Counted from the first letter of the stretch, positions 37,755 to 46,669 are shown. The stretch is DNA of 64,000 nt from Cellulomonas sp. 73-145 (GCA_001898185.1 MKTI01000004.1:62001-126000), one strand, 5' to 3'. The notes: generated by a model not told the origin, from the sequence alone. A program made the numbers and translations.

Positions 37755-38735
37755 TCACAGCAGGTTGGGCAGGAGGCGGACCGCCTGGTCCGCGACGACG
37801 AGGAAGGCCAGCAGGCCGGCCGGCACGAACGCGATCCACGCCTGACGTGGGCCGATCCGGCGGTACGTCCACACCGCGCCGACCGCGACGACCACCAGCA
37901 GCTGCAGGGCGAAGACCAGCGCCCAGGCTCGCGAGGTGTCGGACGCCAGCTCCTTGTCGGAGGGCGGCAAGGTCGGGAACGTGGTGTACCGCGCGCCGCG
38001 GGGCTGCGTCTCGGTGACCAGCTCGGCGTCGACCCGGACCACGCCGTGCGGCACGAATGCCGGGCCACGAGCGGTCTCGAGGATCAGCCGGCTCTCCCCC
38101 GCCTTGGTCGGGGCCGGTGCCGCGTCGCCCGCGTACCGGACCCCGATCACCTCGAACGTCTGCTTGCCCTGGCCGGTCACCACGGTGAAGCGCGATCCCG
38201 GGGACAGCTCCTCCAGCCGGGCGAACGGGCCGCCGAACGCCGCACGCCGGCCCATGACGACGCTGACCCCGGCCTGGCCCGGCAGCGAGGTGTCACGACG
38301 ATGGCCCGGCCCGTGGGCCAGGTTCGACGAGTCGGTCCCTTCCACGACCGTCTCGTCGAGCCCGATCTGCGGGATCGTCAGCTGGGCGACGGGTGCGCCG
38401 TTGGGCAGCAGCACGTCGTCGACGTCACCTTCGCTGACCGGCGCCGTGCCGGCGGCGAGCTGGTCGGACAGCGTGCGGTGCAGCTGGTCCTGGGCGATGG
38501 CGTGCTCGAGGTCCGACACGATGCCCACGTACGCCGCGAGCGCGAGGAGGGCGGCGGCCAGCAACCGGGCGACCTGGGCGGCCACGGACGCACCAGCCGT
38601 CGCGCGGGCCCGGTCGCGCGGGACCCACCGCGGCACGCGGCGCCGCGACGAGGCGCGCGGTGCGGGTGGCGGCGGCGGGACCACCGTGCCGAGCACCAGC
38701 GTGTCGTCGTGGGCCAGCGGGGGCGCGATCGTCAT
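37755..38735 (-). CDS. Sortase-fold membrane protein lacking catalytic His and Cys
   Basis: A 326-residue protein with a membrane helix at about 51-73, a sortase-like beta-barrel (about 115-240) and two more helices at the C-terminus. The barrel follows sortases closely ([32 protein letters not shown]). But the position of the catalytic His in AGHR is Arg163 ([12 protein letters not shown]), and the strand that should end in Cys reads LILETARG (Ala222). Transpeptidation as in active sortases is therefore unlikely. No LPXTG motif occurs in the neighbouring surface proteins. It may serve as a scaffold or binding subunit; that is inference. Its ATG overlaps the upstream stop (ATGA). Confidence 0.78.
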   Translation of the reverse strand: MTIAPPLAHDDTLVLGTVVPPPPPAPRASSRRRVPRWVPRDRARATAGASVAAQVARLLAAALLALAAYVGIVSDLEHAIAQDQLHRTLSDQLAAGTAPVSEGDVDDVLLPNGAPVAQLTIPQIGLDETVVEGTDSSNLAHGPGHRRDTSLPGQAGVSVVMGRRAAFGGPFARLEELSPGSRFTVVTGQGKQTFEVIGVRYAGDAAPAPTKAGESRLILETARGPAFVPHGVVRVDAELVTETQPRGARYTTFPTLPPSDKELASDTSRAWALVFALQLLVVVAVGAVWTYRRIGPRQAWIAFVPAGLLAFLVVADQAVRLLPNLL

Positions 38736-39475
38736 GGGACCACCACCTCGGGCGCTCTGCCGCCGGTCCCGTGCCGCGGACCGCCGACCGGGCGGGGCGC
38801 CAGGACCAGGCGGTAGTGCCGCAGCGCCCACCACAGGGCACCCGCCGCCGCGACGAGCGCGAGCAGGTACCACGGCGGCACCAGCAGCCAGCGGTCGCGG
38901 CTGAGCGGCTGCAGCGTCACCCCGCGCAGCGTCGCGGGCGGGGCGACGGTGACGTGGGCACGCAGCGGGCCCCACTGACCGACGCCCTCGATGTCGGTGC
39001 CGACGGTGCGGACCTCCCCGGGGTTCAACCCCTGCACGGCGATGCTGTCCGCGTTGCCGAGGTCGACGCCGAGCAGGGTGGCCGCACCGATGCTCGCCGA
39101 GGCGTCGACCACCTGGTCGGTGGCGTTGCGCACCGTCAGCTCGACGTGGAGCGTGCCGCCGATCGGGTCCCAGGACGGGTGGTACGTGGTGCGGACGCCG
39201 CTGACGAACAGCACCCCGCCGACGCTCACGGGATGCGTCGCACCGGGGGTCGACGACGGCGTGGGGGCCGCGGCGCGGTCGGTGGGGGCCGCTGCCGGCG
39301 CCGTGGACGTGGCTGTGCCGGACGGGGCCGGCGCCGTGGACGTGGCGGTGCCGGACGGGGCCGGCGCCGTGGTGCTGGTGGGCGGCGTGGGGGTGCCGGC
39401 GGCGAGCGCCGGGGTGCCGAGCCCGACGCCGAGCAGCGCGGTCAGGGCCACGCCGAGCAGCGGCCGGGTGCTCAC
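38732..39475 (-). CDS. Secreted Ig-like membrane-anchored protein of the Pst/WxL-like cluster
   Basis: A 247-residue protein with a signal peptide (LLGVALTALLGVGLGTPALA), a Thr/Pro/Ser/Ala-rich stretch with APAPSGTATST repeats (about 35-75), a beta-sandwich-like domain (GGTLHVELTVRNATDQVVDA, LNPGEVRTV) and one C-terminal membrane helix (PPWYLLALVAAAGALWWAL) with a basic tail. The NATDQ segment resembles DUF916-type sandwiches, but I do not recognise a named family. The GTG start overlaps the upstream gene by 4 nt. Confidence 0.65.
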   Translation of the reverse strand: MSTRPLLGVALTALLGVGLGTPALAAGTPTPPTSTTAPAPSGTATSTAPAPSGTATSTAPAAAPTDRAAAPTPSSTPGATHPVSVGGVLFVSGVRTTYHPSWDPIGGTLHVELTVRNATDQVVDASASIGAATLLGVDLGNADSIAVQGLNPGEVRTVGTDIEGVGQWGPLRAHVTVAPPATLRGVTLQPLSRDRWLLVPPWYLLALVAAAGALWWALRHYRLVLAPRPVGGPRHGTGGRAPEVVVP

Positions 39476-40602
39476 GAGCGTCCGCCTGCGGCGGTCTGCG
39501 GGGTCGGCGTCGGCTTGACCGCCGCGGTCTCCCGCGCCGCCTCCTGCGGCTCCGCCACGCCCGCGCTCCCGGGCGTGGCCTCGAGCACCGCCGCCCGTCG
39601 ACGCCGCAGGACGACGACGCCGAGGCCGGCCGAGGCGGCGAGGGCCACGCCGAGCAGCAGCCAGGGCACGGCTACGGAGGTCCCGCGACCGACGACGGGC
39701 GGCAGCGCGAACCCGTAGGCGTCCGCGTCCGCGACGGGCACGAGCGTGAGCTGCGGCTCGAGGTAGCCGGCACGGGCCACCCGGCCGACGTCGAAGGTCA
39801 GCGTGCGCGTTGCGCCCGGCAGCAGCTCCGCGACGTCCCGCGACCCGGCCGTGCCGACCGGCCGGCCGAACCAGGTGCGCAGGTTCGCCGTCGCCCGTGC
39901 GGTCAGCGCGACGTCCCCGGTGTTGGCCACGACCGCCGTGATCGTCGTCGGCGCCGAGAACGGGTCGCCGCCCACGGGCTGCGCGGCCGTGACCGACCGG
40001 ACGGTCAGCGAGGGCTGCACGGTGCCGCGGACGCGGACGTAGAGGCGGGTCGCGAGGCGACGATCCACGGTGACCTGGCCCGCAGACGAGGCGACGGAGA
40101 CGACGACGCCGGCCGCGTGGTCACCGGGCGTCGCCGTCGCGGGCACCGTCACGGTGAACGGGACCAGCGCCTGTGCGCCGGCCGCGAGGGTCAGCACGGT
40201 GTCGCGGGCACCGGCGTCGAAGCGGACCCACGTCCCCGCCCCCGCCGGCGTCGCGGACCCGTCGAGCAGCGCGAAGGCTCCGTCGGCGGTGTCGAACGCG
40301 TCGGTCGCGTACACGTGCAGCCGCTGGTCGGTGCTGCCCGCATTGAGCACCAGCAGCTCGTCGCCCACCTTCTGACCCGGCTGGACGAGCAGGCTGAAGC
40401 GCGACCGGCCGTCCGGCTGCCCCTGCTTGGCGGGTGCGGCGGCGATGCCCACCGTGGGTCCGGCGTCTGCCGCGGCGGGGCCGGCGAACCCGAGCAGGAC
40501 GCCCAGGGTCAGCACGGCGCCGAGGAGGAGGGCCGCGCGAGGCCAGGTCCGGACGGGTGCGGCGACATCGGGACAAAGCGGCACGAGCACCCGCCTATTC
40601 AC
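39472..40602 (-). CDS. DUF916/WxL-interacting-protein-like surface protein
   Basis: A 376-residue protein with a signal peptide, a first sandwich domain matching the DUF916 pattern (FSLLVQPGQKVGDELLVLN, LHVYATDAFDT, VPFTVTVPATATPGDHAAGVVV), a second sandwich (ITAVVANTGDVALTARATA), then a membrane helix (about 315-337) and a cytoplasmic Ala/Pro-rich tail. In Firmicutes, DUF916 proteins bind peptidoglycan and WxL proteins; that function here is inferred. The GTG at 40600-40602 starts a short N-terminus before the hydrophobic core. Confidence 0.7.
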   Translation of the reverse strand: MNRRVLVPLCPDVAAPVRTWPRAALLLGAVLTLGVLLGFAGPAAADAGPTVGIAAAPAKQGQPDGRSRFSLLVQPGQKVGDELLVLNAGSTDQRLHVYATDAFDTADGAFALLDGSATPAGAGTWVRFDAGARDTVLTLAAGAQALVPFTVTVPATATPGDHAAGVVVSVASSAGQVTVDRRLATRLYVRVRGTVQPSLTVRSVTAAQPVGGDPFSAPTTITAVVANTGDVALTARATANLRTWFGRPVGTAGSRDVAELLPGATRTLTFDVGRVARAGYLEPQLTLVPVADADAYGFALPPVVGRGTSVAVPWLLLGVALAASAGLGVVVLRRRRAAVLEATPGSAGVAEPQEAARETAAVKPTPTPQTAAGGRS

Positions 40603-40680
40603 GCGGGCAGAGGTGTCCGTCGGTCGCCGCCGGCGTGACGCGCCGGTGAATGCAGGACGGACGACGGCCGACGAGCGCGC

Positions 40681-41586
40681 TCAGCCCGAGACGAGCGTGA
40701 GCGTGAGGGTCGTCGGACCCGTCGTCGTCGGATCCGTCGTCGTCGGTCCCGTCGTCGTCGAGGCGTCGACGGTCCGTGCGCCGGGACCCGTCGCCACGGT
40801 CCGGGTGACCCCGGTCGCGGAGAGGACCACCGTCCAGCCCGTGCCCGACGCCGCCGCACCGCCCGCGTCCACGACCACGACCATCGCACCGGCGGGGTCG
40901 TCCGTGGTCGCCGCGCTCGCGGGTGCGACGAAGGAGAGGAGCCCCGGCCACTGCTGCTGGCCGGTGGGAGCCCGCGACGCCCCGGCACCGGCCGCCAGGC
41001 CGGTCGCCTGGACAGGTGTCCAGGTGTACGTCGCCTTGTCGGGCACGGCGTTCCCGGTCAGGTGGATGTGGACGAAGAACAGCCCACCGGGCGCCACGCG
41101 CTGCCCGCCGGCCGTCAGGTAGGCGACCCCGAGCGAGTAGTCGCCGCTCGCCGTGGCGGTCGCATTGGTGCCCGACGGCGTCCCGTTGCCGGGTGCGATC
41201 AGGTGGTACGGCGTGACGTCCGCCATCCACTGGCCCGGCGGGGTGAGATCCCAGGGGGCCGTCGCGTTCCACGACGTGGGGTCCGACTCGCGCCCCTGCG
41301 GCCCGACGAAGGTCACCACCGCCTCCGCCCCGGGCGGTGCGGTCAGCCGGTTCTTCAGGTCGCCGGGCGCCGGGAGCGCCAGCACGGGGTCGTTCCAGCC
41401 GATCGACGCCCCGACCGGGTAGTCGGTGCCGTCGTCGGCGTTCGCGAGATAGAGGGTGCCGCCGACCGCCGGTTCGGCCGGCACCACGTCGAGCGCCGAC
41501 GCCGCGGGCGCCACCAGGAGGGCGCCGCCCACCGCGGCTGCGACGGCGGCGAGCACGACGGCCGGACGGACCGACGTGAGGCTCAC
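40681..41586 (-). CDS. Secreted protein with unrecognised domain shared with the 43740-45452 gene
   Basis: A 301-residue protein with a signal peptide (AVVLAAVAAAVGGALLVAPAASA) and a domain of about 165 residues with GGTLYLANADDGTDY, FVGPQGRES, SWNATAPWDL, GNGTPSG, ASGDYSLGVAY, FFVHIHLTG and WTPVQ. The same ordered motifs occur in the N-terminal domain of the Ig/WxL-like protein three genes upstream. The remaining residues are a loosely conserved sandwich ending in a Thr-rich segment (TTTGPTTTDPTTTGPTT) with no membrane helix, so it is probably released or held by partners. The GTG start overlaps the DUF916-like gene (GTGA). Confidence 0.7.
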   Translation of the reverse strand: MSLTSVRPAVVLAAVAAAVGGALLVAPAASALDVVPAEPAVGGTLYLANADDGTDYPVGASIGWNDPVLALPAPGDLKNRLTAPPGAEAVVTFVGPQGRESDPTSWNATAPWDLTPPGQWMADVTPYHLIAPGNGTPSGTNATATASGDYSLGVAYLTAGGQRVAPGGLFFVHIHLTGNAVPDKATYTWTPVQATGLAAGAGASRAPTGQQQWPGLLSFVAPASAATTDDPAGAMVVVVDAGGAAASGTGWTVVLSATGVTRTVATGPGARTVDASTTTGPTTTDPTTTGPTTLTLTLVSG

Positions 41587-42839
41587 CGCACCGGCTCCGG
41601 GTCCGGCGTCGTTTCCGTGCCGGTGGCGGGTGACGCAGCCGTGTCGCCCGTGGGAGGCGCAGCCGCGGCGGCCGTGGCCGCACTCGGGCCGTCCCCGGAC
41701 GGCCCCGCCGGCGTCGACGCGGCCCACAACTCCTCGGGCGGCCCCCAAACCCCCGGCCTGCTGCGTCGCCGCCGCACGCGGAACCCGGTCACGACCCCAC
41801 CGGCGACGAGCAGCAGCCCCGGCAGCACCCAGGTCCACAACCACGTCCACGACGAGGCGTGCACGGTGCCGATCCCCGGGTCGGACCCGCCCTGAGCGGC
41901 GACGGCCGCAGCCGAGACCACCACGTTCTCGAGCCCGGCCGGGAGCACCCCGTCGAAGCTGACCTTCTGGGTGACCGACGAGTGGGGCAGCAGCTCGGCG
42001 ACCGCCGTGCCGTCCGCGGTGTGCGGCGAGGTGCCGAACGGGCCGGTGGCCCGCACCGACGGCTTGACGCCGACCCGGACGTTGCCGCTGTTGGTCAGCG
42101 TGTACTCGACGTCCAGCGAGCCGGGGCCGAACGTGCTGCCGGGCCGGAAGTGCGTGCGCACGTCCTTGATGCTGAGACCAGGCCTGATGCTGCCCTGCAC
42201 CGTGACGTAGACCCGCACACCCACCCGGTGCTCGAGGTTGACCGCGGGCGCGTTCTCGCCGGGCTTGCCCTGCGCGGTCACCGAGGCGAGCACCGCGGCG
42301 AGGTGGTCCCCGGGCTCGGCGTCCTTGGGGATGGTGATGGTGACCGGCACCAGCTTGAACCCCGGACCGGCCTTGCTCGACTGGGCGGCCAGATCGACCT
42401 TCGTCTCGCCGAGGGTCACCCAGCCGCCGGCGAGCTGCTTCTTGTCCGTGCTGGCGGCCACGTCGAGCGCGCCGTCGCTGCCGTTGGTGACGTCCGCGGC
42501 GTAGACGTCGACCGCGAGCGGCGCGTCGGACAGGTTGATCACCGCGACGTTGTCGTAGAGCACCGAACCGGCGGGCGCGTTCACCGCGATGAACCCCCGC
42601 GCGTCGGTGGTCCCGCCGGACGCCGTCGTCATGCCGAAGGTGATCCGCCCGCCGCCCGCACCGTCGTTCGCCGAGCTCGGGCCCGGGCCCGGGCTCGGTG
42701 CGGGCTTCGGCGCGGCGGCGACGCCGGACGGCAGCGGTTGCGCCGCGTGGGCGGCCGCAGCAGGGACGACGAGGCCGACGACGAGGGCGGCGACAGCGGC
42801 CGCACGGGCGACGGCTGGACGGGTCCGGTGCGCGAACAC
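41583..42839 (-). CDS. DUF916-like surface protein, second copy
   Basis: A protein of about 418 residues with a signal peptide (AAAVAALVVGLVVPAAAAHA), a Pro-rich spacer and a DUF916-type domain (LYDNVAVINLSDAPLAVDVYAADV, LVPVTITIPKDAEPGDHLAAV). A second sandwich (LDVEYTLTNSGNVRVGVKPSV), a membrane helix (WTWVLPGLLLVAGGVVTGF), a basic stop-transfer and a long Ala/Pro cytoplasmic tail follow. It is a paralogue of the 39472-40602 protein. I use the GTG at 42837-42839, which gives a normal signal peptide; a GTG at 42878 would add 13 residues. Confidence 0.72.
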   Translation of the reverse strand: MFAHRTRPAVARAAAVAALVVGLVVPAAAAHAAQPLPSGVAAAPKPAPSPGPGPSSANDGAGGGRITFGMTTASGGTTDARGFIAVNAPAGSVLYDNVAVINLSDAPLAVDVYAADVTNGSDGALDVAASTDKKQLAGGWVTLGETKVDLAAQSSKAGPGFKLVPVTITIPKDAEPGDHLAAVLASVTAQGKPGENAPAVNLEHRVGVRVYVTVQGSIRPGLSIKDVRTHFRPGSTFGPGSLDVEYTLTNSGNVRVGVKPSVRATGPFGTSPHTADGTAVAELLPHSSVTQKVSFDGVLPAGLENVVVSAAAVAAQGGSDPGIGTVHASSWTWLWTWVLPGLLLVAGGVVTGFRVRRRRSRPGVWGPPEELWAASTPAGPSGDGPSAATAAAAAPPTGDTAASPATGTETTPDPEPVR

Positions 42840-42916
42840 GCCGCCATCGTCGAGGCCGTCGGGTACTCGGGTCCGCACGGGTGGTGAACGGCGGGGGAAC
42901 GACGGACGGCCGGCCG

Positions 42917-43585
42917 TCAGAAGGCGGTGAAGGTGACTGTCAGCGCGTCGTGACCGGCTGCCGTGCCCGTCAGCTCGAGGGTGCCCGCGAGCCAGGCCGT
43001 CCCGATGCCGAGCCCGGAGCCGTAGGTCGCCACCACCTGCGGCGCCGCGGGGCCCCGCGGGTCCGGCGGCGTGGTGCCGGCGTGCACGTCGGCCGACCGC
43101 AGACCGTTGCCCTGGACCTGGACCGCCTGCACGTCCACCAGCTCCGCCCGCGTCGCGGCGCCGTCGGCCCGCGCGTGCGCGCCGGGGTCCTCGGTCGTCA
43201 GCTGCGTGACGAAGCCGAGCTCCGCGGGCCGGGTGTCGACGATCTTCACCGCCCGCGCGATGTCGGTCGACGAGCCGAACGGGGCAGCGACCGCCGCCAC
43301 TCCCCCCGCCGAGGTCGCCGTGAGCACCAGCGGACCGGCCGCGGTGTACGGCGTGGTGATGGCGAGCACCCCGGCCGGCAGCGCGACGCGCACGTCGCCC
43401 GGAGGGCGTGGCAGGGCCGGCGCCGTCGTGTCGTCCGCGGTGAGGCTCGCGGGCCGGAGGGCTCCCACCACCACGACGACCTGTGCCGGACGTGGGGTGG
43501 TGGACGAGACGGCGACGAGGAGCACGGCCGTCAGGCCCAGCGCCGCGGCCGTCACCGGCGGCCGCACGTGGGGTGTGACGCTCAT
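42917..43585 (-). CDS. Small secreted protein with WxL-like C-terminal domain
   Basis: A 222-residue protein with a signal peptide (AAALGLTAVLLVAVSSTTP) and a single domain of WxL type: VLAITTPYTAAGPLVL, the WxL-like core VKIVDTRPAELGFVTQL, and a C-terminal IGTAWLAGTLELTG closing in LTVTFTAF. The Trp of the first WxL motif is Phe (GFV). The same pattern occurs at the end of the 43740-45452 protein. The ATG at 43583-43585 has a CGGAGG site 9 nt upstream. Confidence 0.68.
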   Translation of the reverse strand: MSVTPHVRPPVTAAALGLTAVLLVAVSSTTPRPAQVVVVVGALRPASLTADDTTAPALPRPPGDVRVALPAGVLAITTPYTAAGPLVLTATSAGGVAAVAAPFGSSTDIARAVKIVDTRPAELGFVTQLTTEDPGAHARADGAATRAELVDVQAVQVQGNGLRSADVHAGTTPPDPRGPAAPQVVATYGSGLGIGTAWLAGTLELTGTAAGHDALTVTFTAF

Positions 43586-43659
43586 GGACAGGTGCCTCCG
43601 TGGGACTGTTCGGGCTGGTCGGGCTCGGGCGGAGATGGTCGGGCCCGTCGGGTGAGCGC

Positions 43660-43694
43660 CGTGGGGGCGAGGCCACGTCGGCCTCGCCCCCACG
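43660..43694. terminator. Strong intergenic hairpin inside the Pst/WxL-like array
   Basis: A perfect 15-bp GC-rich stem (CGTGGGGGCGAGGCC at 43660-43674 with 43680-43694) and a 5-nt loop sit in the 154-bp gap between the Ig/WxL-like gene and the next gene on the same strand. It could terminate or attenuate transcription, leaving the binding-protein and WxL-like genes more highly expressed than the downstream anchors and ATPase. A second small hairpin (about 43708-43724) lies beside it. Confidence 0.7.
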
Positions 43695-43739
43695 GGTCCT
43701 GCTGGTCGCCCCGTCCCCGGGGCGGTCACGTTCGGTCGA

Positions 43740-45452
43740 TCAGAACGCGGTGAAGGTCAGCGTCGCCGTGTAGGTGCCCGGCTGGACAGAAGTCGGGACG
43801 CCCTTGAGGCTCAGGTCGCCCGAGATCCACGCGGTGCCCAAGGTCGAGCTGGCCGGGTGGTAGGTGGCGAACGTCTGCGCCGAGCCCGAGAGGCTGGCCA
43901 CGTTGCTCGTCACCACGCCGGCCGCCTGGATCGCGTTGTTGGCCACCTGGTGGGCCGCCACGTTCACCAGACCCATGAAGCTGACCGGGAACGACTGGGT
44001 GCCGTTCTTGAAGTCGGTCGAGGACACCTGGGCGGTGAAGCCGGGGGCACCGGCACGGGTGTCGACGACCTGGATGGCCTTCGACTGGTCCGTGGCGGAC
44101 GCGAAGGTGGTCACCGGGGTGCTCCACGTGGACGTCGCGCTGTCGAGGACGGCGGTGCCGAGGTTCAGCGGCGTGGCCGTGCTCCACGGCGTGGTGATGA
44201 CCAGCGAGCCCGTGGGGATCGTGGTCGTGACGTTGGCGGCGGCCGGCGTGGCGCTGGGGTAGGCCGCGGCGCCGAGCGTCAGCGTGGCGGCGGTGGTCGA
44301 CGCCGAGCTGACGTACGGCGAGGTGCCGGTGAACGCCGCGTTGATGGTCCACGTGCCCTGGGTCAGGCCCGTGGTCGAGACCGAGGCCGTACCGGTCGCG
44401 TCGACCGGCACGTTGCTGGCCAGGGTCTGCACGGCACCGCCGTTGACCGAACCGGTGAAGCTCACCGTGCCGGCCGCACCCGCGGGGGTGACGGTCGCGG
44501 TGAGCGTCGCGGGGTGCAGCGCGGTGCTGTCCGCCGAGGCGGCCGTCACGGTGGTGGTGGTGGAGATCGGTGCGAGGACCGCGTTGACCGTCACCGCCGC
44601 CGAGGTGGAGCCGGAGAACGCCGAGTCACCGGAGTAGACGGCGACGACCGAGTTGGCCCCGGCGGTGCTGAGGGACGCGGACGTCGTCGTGGCGACGCCG
44701 TTGGCGACGGTCGCCGAGCCGATCGTCGTCCCGCCGACCTGGAAGGCGACCGTGCCGGTCGCCGTCGGGTCGGAGACCGTGGCGGTCAGGGTGAAGGGCG
44801 CACCCGTGTTGACCGTGCCCGACGGGGACGACGTGATGGTCGTCGTCGTGGCCGTCTTGACGACCGCCGCCTGGACCGGCTGGTAGGTCCACGCGCCCGT
44901 GCCGGCCGTGACGTGGATGTGGACGTACCAGACCTTGACGACGGTCACGTCCGAGTTCTTCGTGTAGGCCATACCGAGCGAGTAGTCGCCACCGGCCGCC
45001 ATCACGGCACCCTGACCGGTCGGCGTACCCGTCCCGGGGTTGGTGAGGTTCATCGGGGTCATGTTCTGCTGCAGCTGCCCGTTGGCCGACAAGCCGGTCG
45101 GGGAGTAGGCGTTCCACGCCGTCTTGTTGGCCTCCTGGCCCTGGGGCGACAGGAAGACGTCGATGCCGGTGGCACCGATCGTGGTCGGGTTCACACCGAC
45201 GGTGGCGTTGAAGTTGCCCGGCGCACCGATCGCCAGGGGCGCGTCGGCCCCGTTCCAGGCCAGGCTTGCCGTCCCCGGAGCCAGGTCGGCCGCCGTGTTC
45301 CCGTTGCCCAGGTAGAAGGAGCCGCCGAAGGTCGGCGTGCTCGGGACGGTGTCGACCGCGCTCGCGGCCGTCGCACCGAACCCGAGGCCGAGGCCGGCGA
45401 TGGCCAGCGCTGTCGCGCCCGCCGCGAGCCGGCGGGTCAGTCGTGCACTCAT
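43740..45452 (-). CDS. Secreted multidomain protein: unknown domain, two Ig-like repeats, WxL-like C-terminus
   Basis: A 570-residue exported protein with a signal peptide (residues 1-32, ending ASA). Residues about 33-195 are the unrecognised domain shared with the 40681-41586 protein (GGSFYLGNG, LSPQGQEA, AAGGDYSLGMAY, WYVHIHVTAG). Two Ig-like domains of the bacterial Big_3 type follow (SGTVNTGAPFTLTATVSDPT; ALHPATLTATVTPAGAAGTV). The C-terminus is WxL-like (LVITTPWSTATPLNL, IQVVDTRAGAPGFTAQVSST, LGTAWISGDLSLKG, TATLTFTAF). No membrane anchor or LPXTG. AAAGGACA lies 8 nt before the ATG. Confidence 0.75.
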   Translation of the reverse strand: MSARLTRRLAAGATALAIAGLGLGFGATAASAVDTVPSTPTFGGSFYLGNGNTAADLAPGTASLAWNGADAPLAIGAPGNFNATVGVNPTTIGATGIDVFLSPQGQEANKTAWNAYSPTGLSANGQLQQNMTPMNLTNPGTGTPTGQGAVMAAGGDYSLGMAYTKNSDVTVVKVWYVHIHVTAGTGAWTYQPVQAAVVKTATTTTITSSPSGTVNTGAPFTLTATVSDPTATGTVAFQVGGTTIGSATVANGVATTTSASLSTAGANSVVAVYSGDSAFSGSTSAAVTVNAVLAPISTTTTVTAASADSTALHPATLTATVTPAGAAGTVSFTGSVNGGAVQTLASNVPVDATGTASVSTTGLTQGTWTINAAFTGTSPYVSSASTTAATLTLGAAAYPSATPAAANVTTTIPTGSLVITTPWSTATPLNLGTAVLDSATSTWSTPVTTFASATDQSKAIQVVDTRAGAPGFTAQVSSTDFKNGTQSFPVSFMGLVNVAAHQVANNAIQAAGVVTSNVASLSGSAQTFATYHPASSTLGTAWISGDLSLKGVPTSVQPGTYTATLTFTAF

Positions 45453-45506
45453 GTCACTGTCCTTTCGAGGTGTCTGGTCGTGCACTGATGAACCGTTCGG
45501 GAAGGG

Positions 45507-46616
45507 TCAGCTGTCGGCACGCGTGGGCGTGGTGGTGCTCGGAGCCATGAAGCCGAACTTCGCCTTGACAGCACCCGGCTGACCCGCCAGCGCGGTGACG
45601 AAGCTCACGAGGCTGTTCGTGCCCTTGCTCGGGTCGACCAGAGTGGCGAGCGCCGGGTCGTACTTCGGGTCCGCGGAGTTGACGCGGGCGTACTCGACGA
45701 CCAGGTAGGTGTCGCGGCCGAACGTCGTGTCGCTGTACGCGGCGGCGACCGGCGACAGGTTGCTGCCGGTGCCGCTGTACGCGAGCTGGCCGTTGACGGC
45801 GCCGAGCTTGAGCGTCGGGGATGCGGCGATGGTGTTCGGTGCGGCGCCGTTGGACTGGGCGATCCAGCTCGCCGCGGAGAACGGGATGATCTGGTAGTCG
45901 GAGATCTGGCCGCCGGCGTTCTCCTGCGGGCCGGTCGGCTGGTTGTCCGTGGCCGGCACCGCGGCACCGACGGTGGTCACGCCCAGGGCCTTGAGGAAGA
46001 ACTTGCGCGTGCCCGAGTTGCTCTGCGGCAGGCGCGGCGTCACCGGGGTGGAGCAGAGGGTGGTGTTGGCGCTGCTGGCGTTGTAGAGCGCGGTCAGCTG
46101 CGCGGCGGTCAGGCTGGACAGCGCCGAGGCGCACGCGGTGTCGGAGGCGGGCACCTGGTAGGCGTACGCGACGGCGTCGCGGGCGAACGGCACGAAGACA
46201 AGGGCGCCGTTGACGTTGACGACGCTGGGGCCGGACGAGGACCGGGCGATGTCCACCTGGCCCGTGAGGGTCTCCCCGTTGAGCGGGTTGCCGCTGATCG
46301 AGGCCAGCAGCGCGCTGATCCCGGCGCCCGAGCCGCCGGGGCGCGTGAAGTAGCCACCGGAGACCTTCGTCCGGATCTTCGAAGCACCGAACGCGTCGAA
46401 GCTGCCGAGGTTGACGCCGTTGGCCGCGACACGAACGTTCGCGCCCGTCACCGACGTGCCGTTCACCAGGGCGTTCATCGAGTCCTGCAGGGTGTCGGAC
46501 CCGACGACGGCGTAGCCGCCCGTCACCGGGTCGGCCGAGGCCGGGGTCGCGACGGCGACGAGACCGGCCAGCAGGCCGGTGGCGATGCCGACCGAGGCGA
46601 GCTTGCGAACCTTCAT
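45507..46616 (-). CDS. Secreted phosphate-binding-type protein (PBP-like)
   Basis: A 369-residue secreted protein with a signal peptide (LASVGIATGLLAGLVAVATPASA) and a PstS-like periplasmic-binding fold (YAVVGSDTLQDSMNALVNG near the start, TRPGGSGAGISALL, DIARSSSG). There is no lipobox or C-terminal helix, so it would be soluble or held by other proteins. The ATG has a GGAAGGAAG site 6 nt upstream. It is shorter than the two binding proteins encoded before it and clearly diverged from them; phosphate as ligand is inferred from fold and context. Confidence 0.78.
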   Translation of the reverse strand: MKVRKLASVGIATGLLAGLVAVATPASADPVTGGYAVVGSDTLQDSMNALVNGTSVTGANVRVAANGVNLGSFDAFGASKIRTKVSGGYFTRPGGSGAGISALLASISGNPLNGETLTGQVDIARSSSGPSVVNVNGALVFVPFARDAVAYAYQVPASDTACASALSSLTAAQLTALYNASSANTTLCSTPVTPRLPQSNSGTRKFFLKALGVTTVGAAVPATDNQPTGPQENAGGQISDYQIIPFSAASWIAQSNGAAPNTIAASPTLKLGAVNGQLAYSGTGSNLSPVAAAYSDTTFGRDTYLVVEYARVNSADPKYDPALATLVDPSKGTNSLVSFVTALAGQPGAVKAKFGFMAPSTTTPTRADS

Positions 46617-46669
46617 GGCACTTCCTTCCGTGTGTGATGCCTGGTGTTGCGGAGGGGAGAGGGTCTGTG

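Noticed and set aside
37755..38735. Annotation as an active class C/E sortase
   Set aside because: The fold matches but the catalytic His and Cys positions are Arg and Ala, and no LPXTG substrate occurs in the cluster.
41859..45488. Long Arg/Gly/His-rich frames antisense to the surface-protein genes
   Set aside because: Low-complexity translations without domains or start signals, opposite genes with clear signal peptides and domains.
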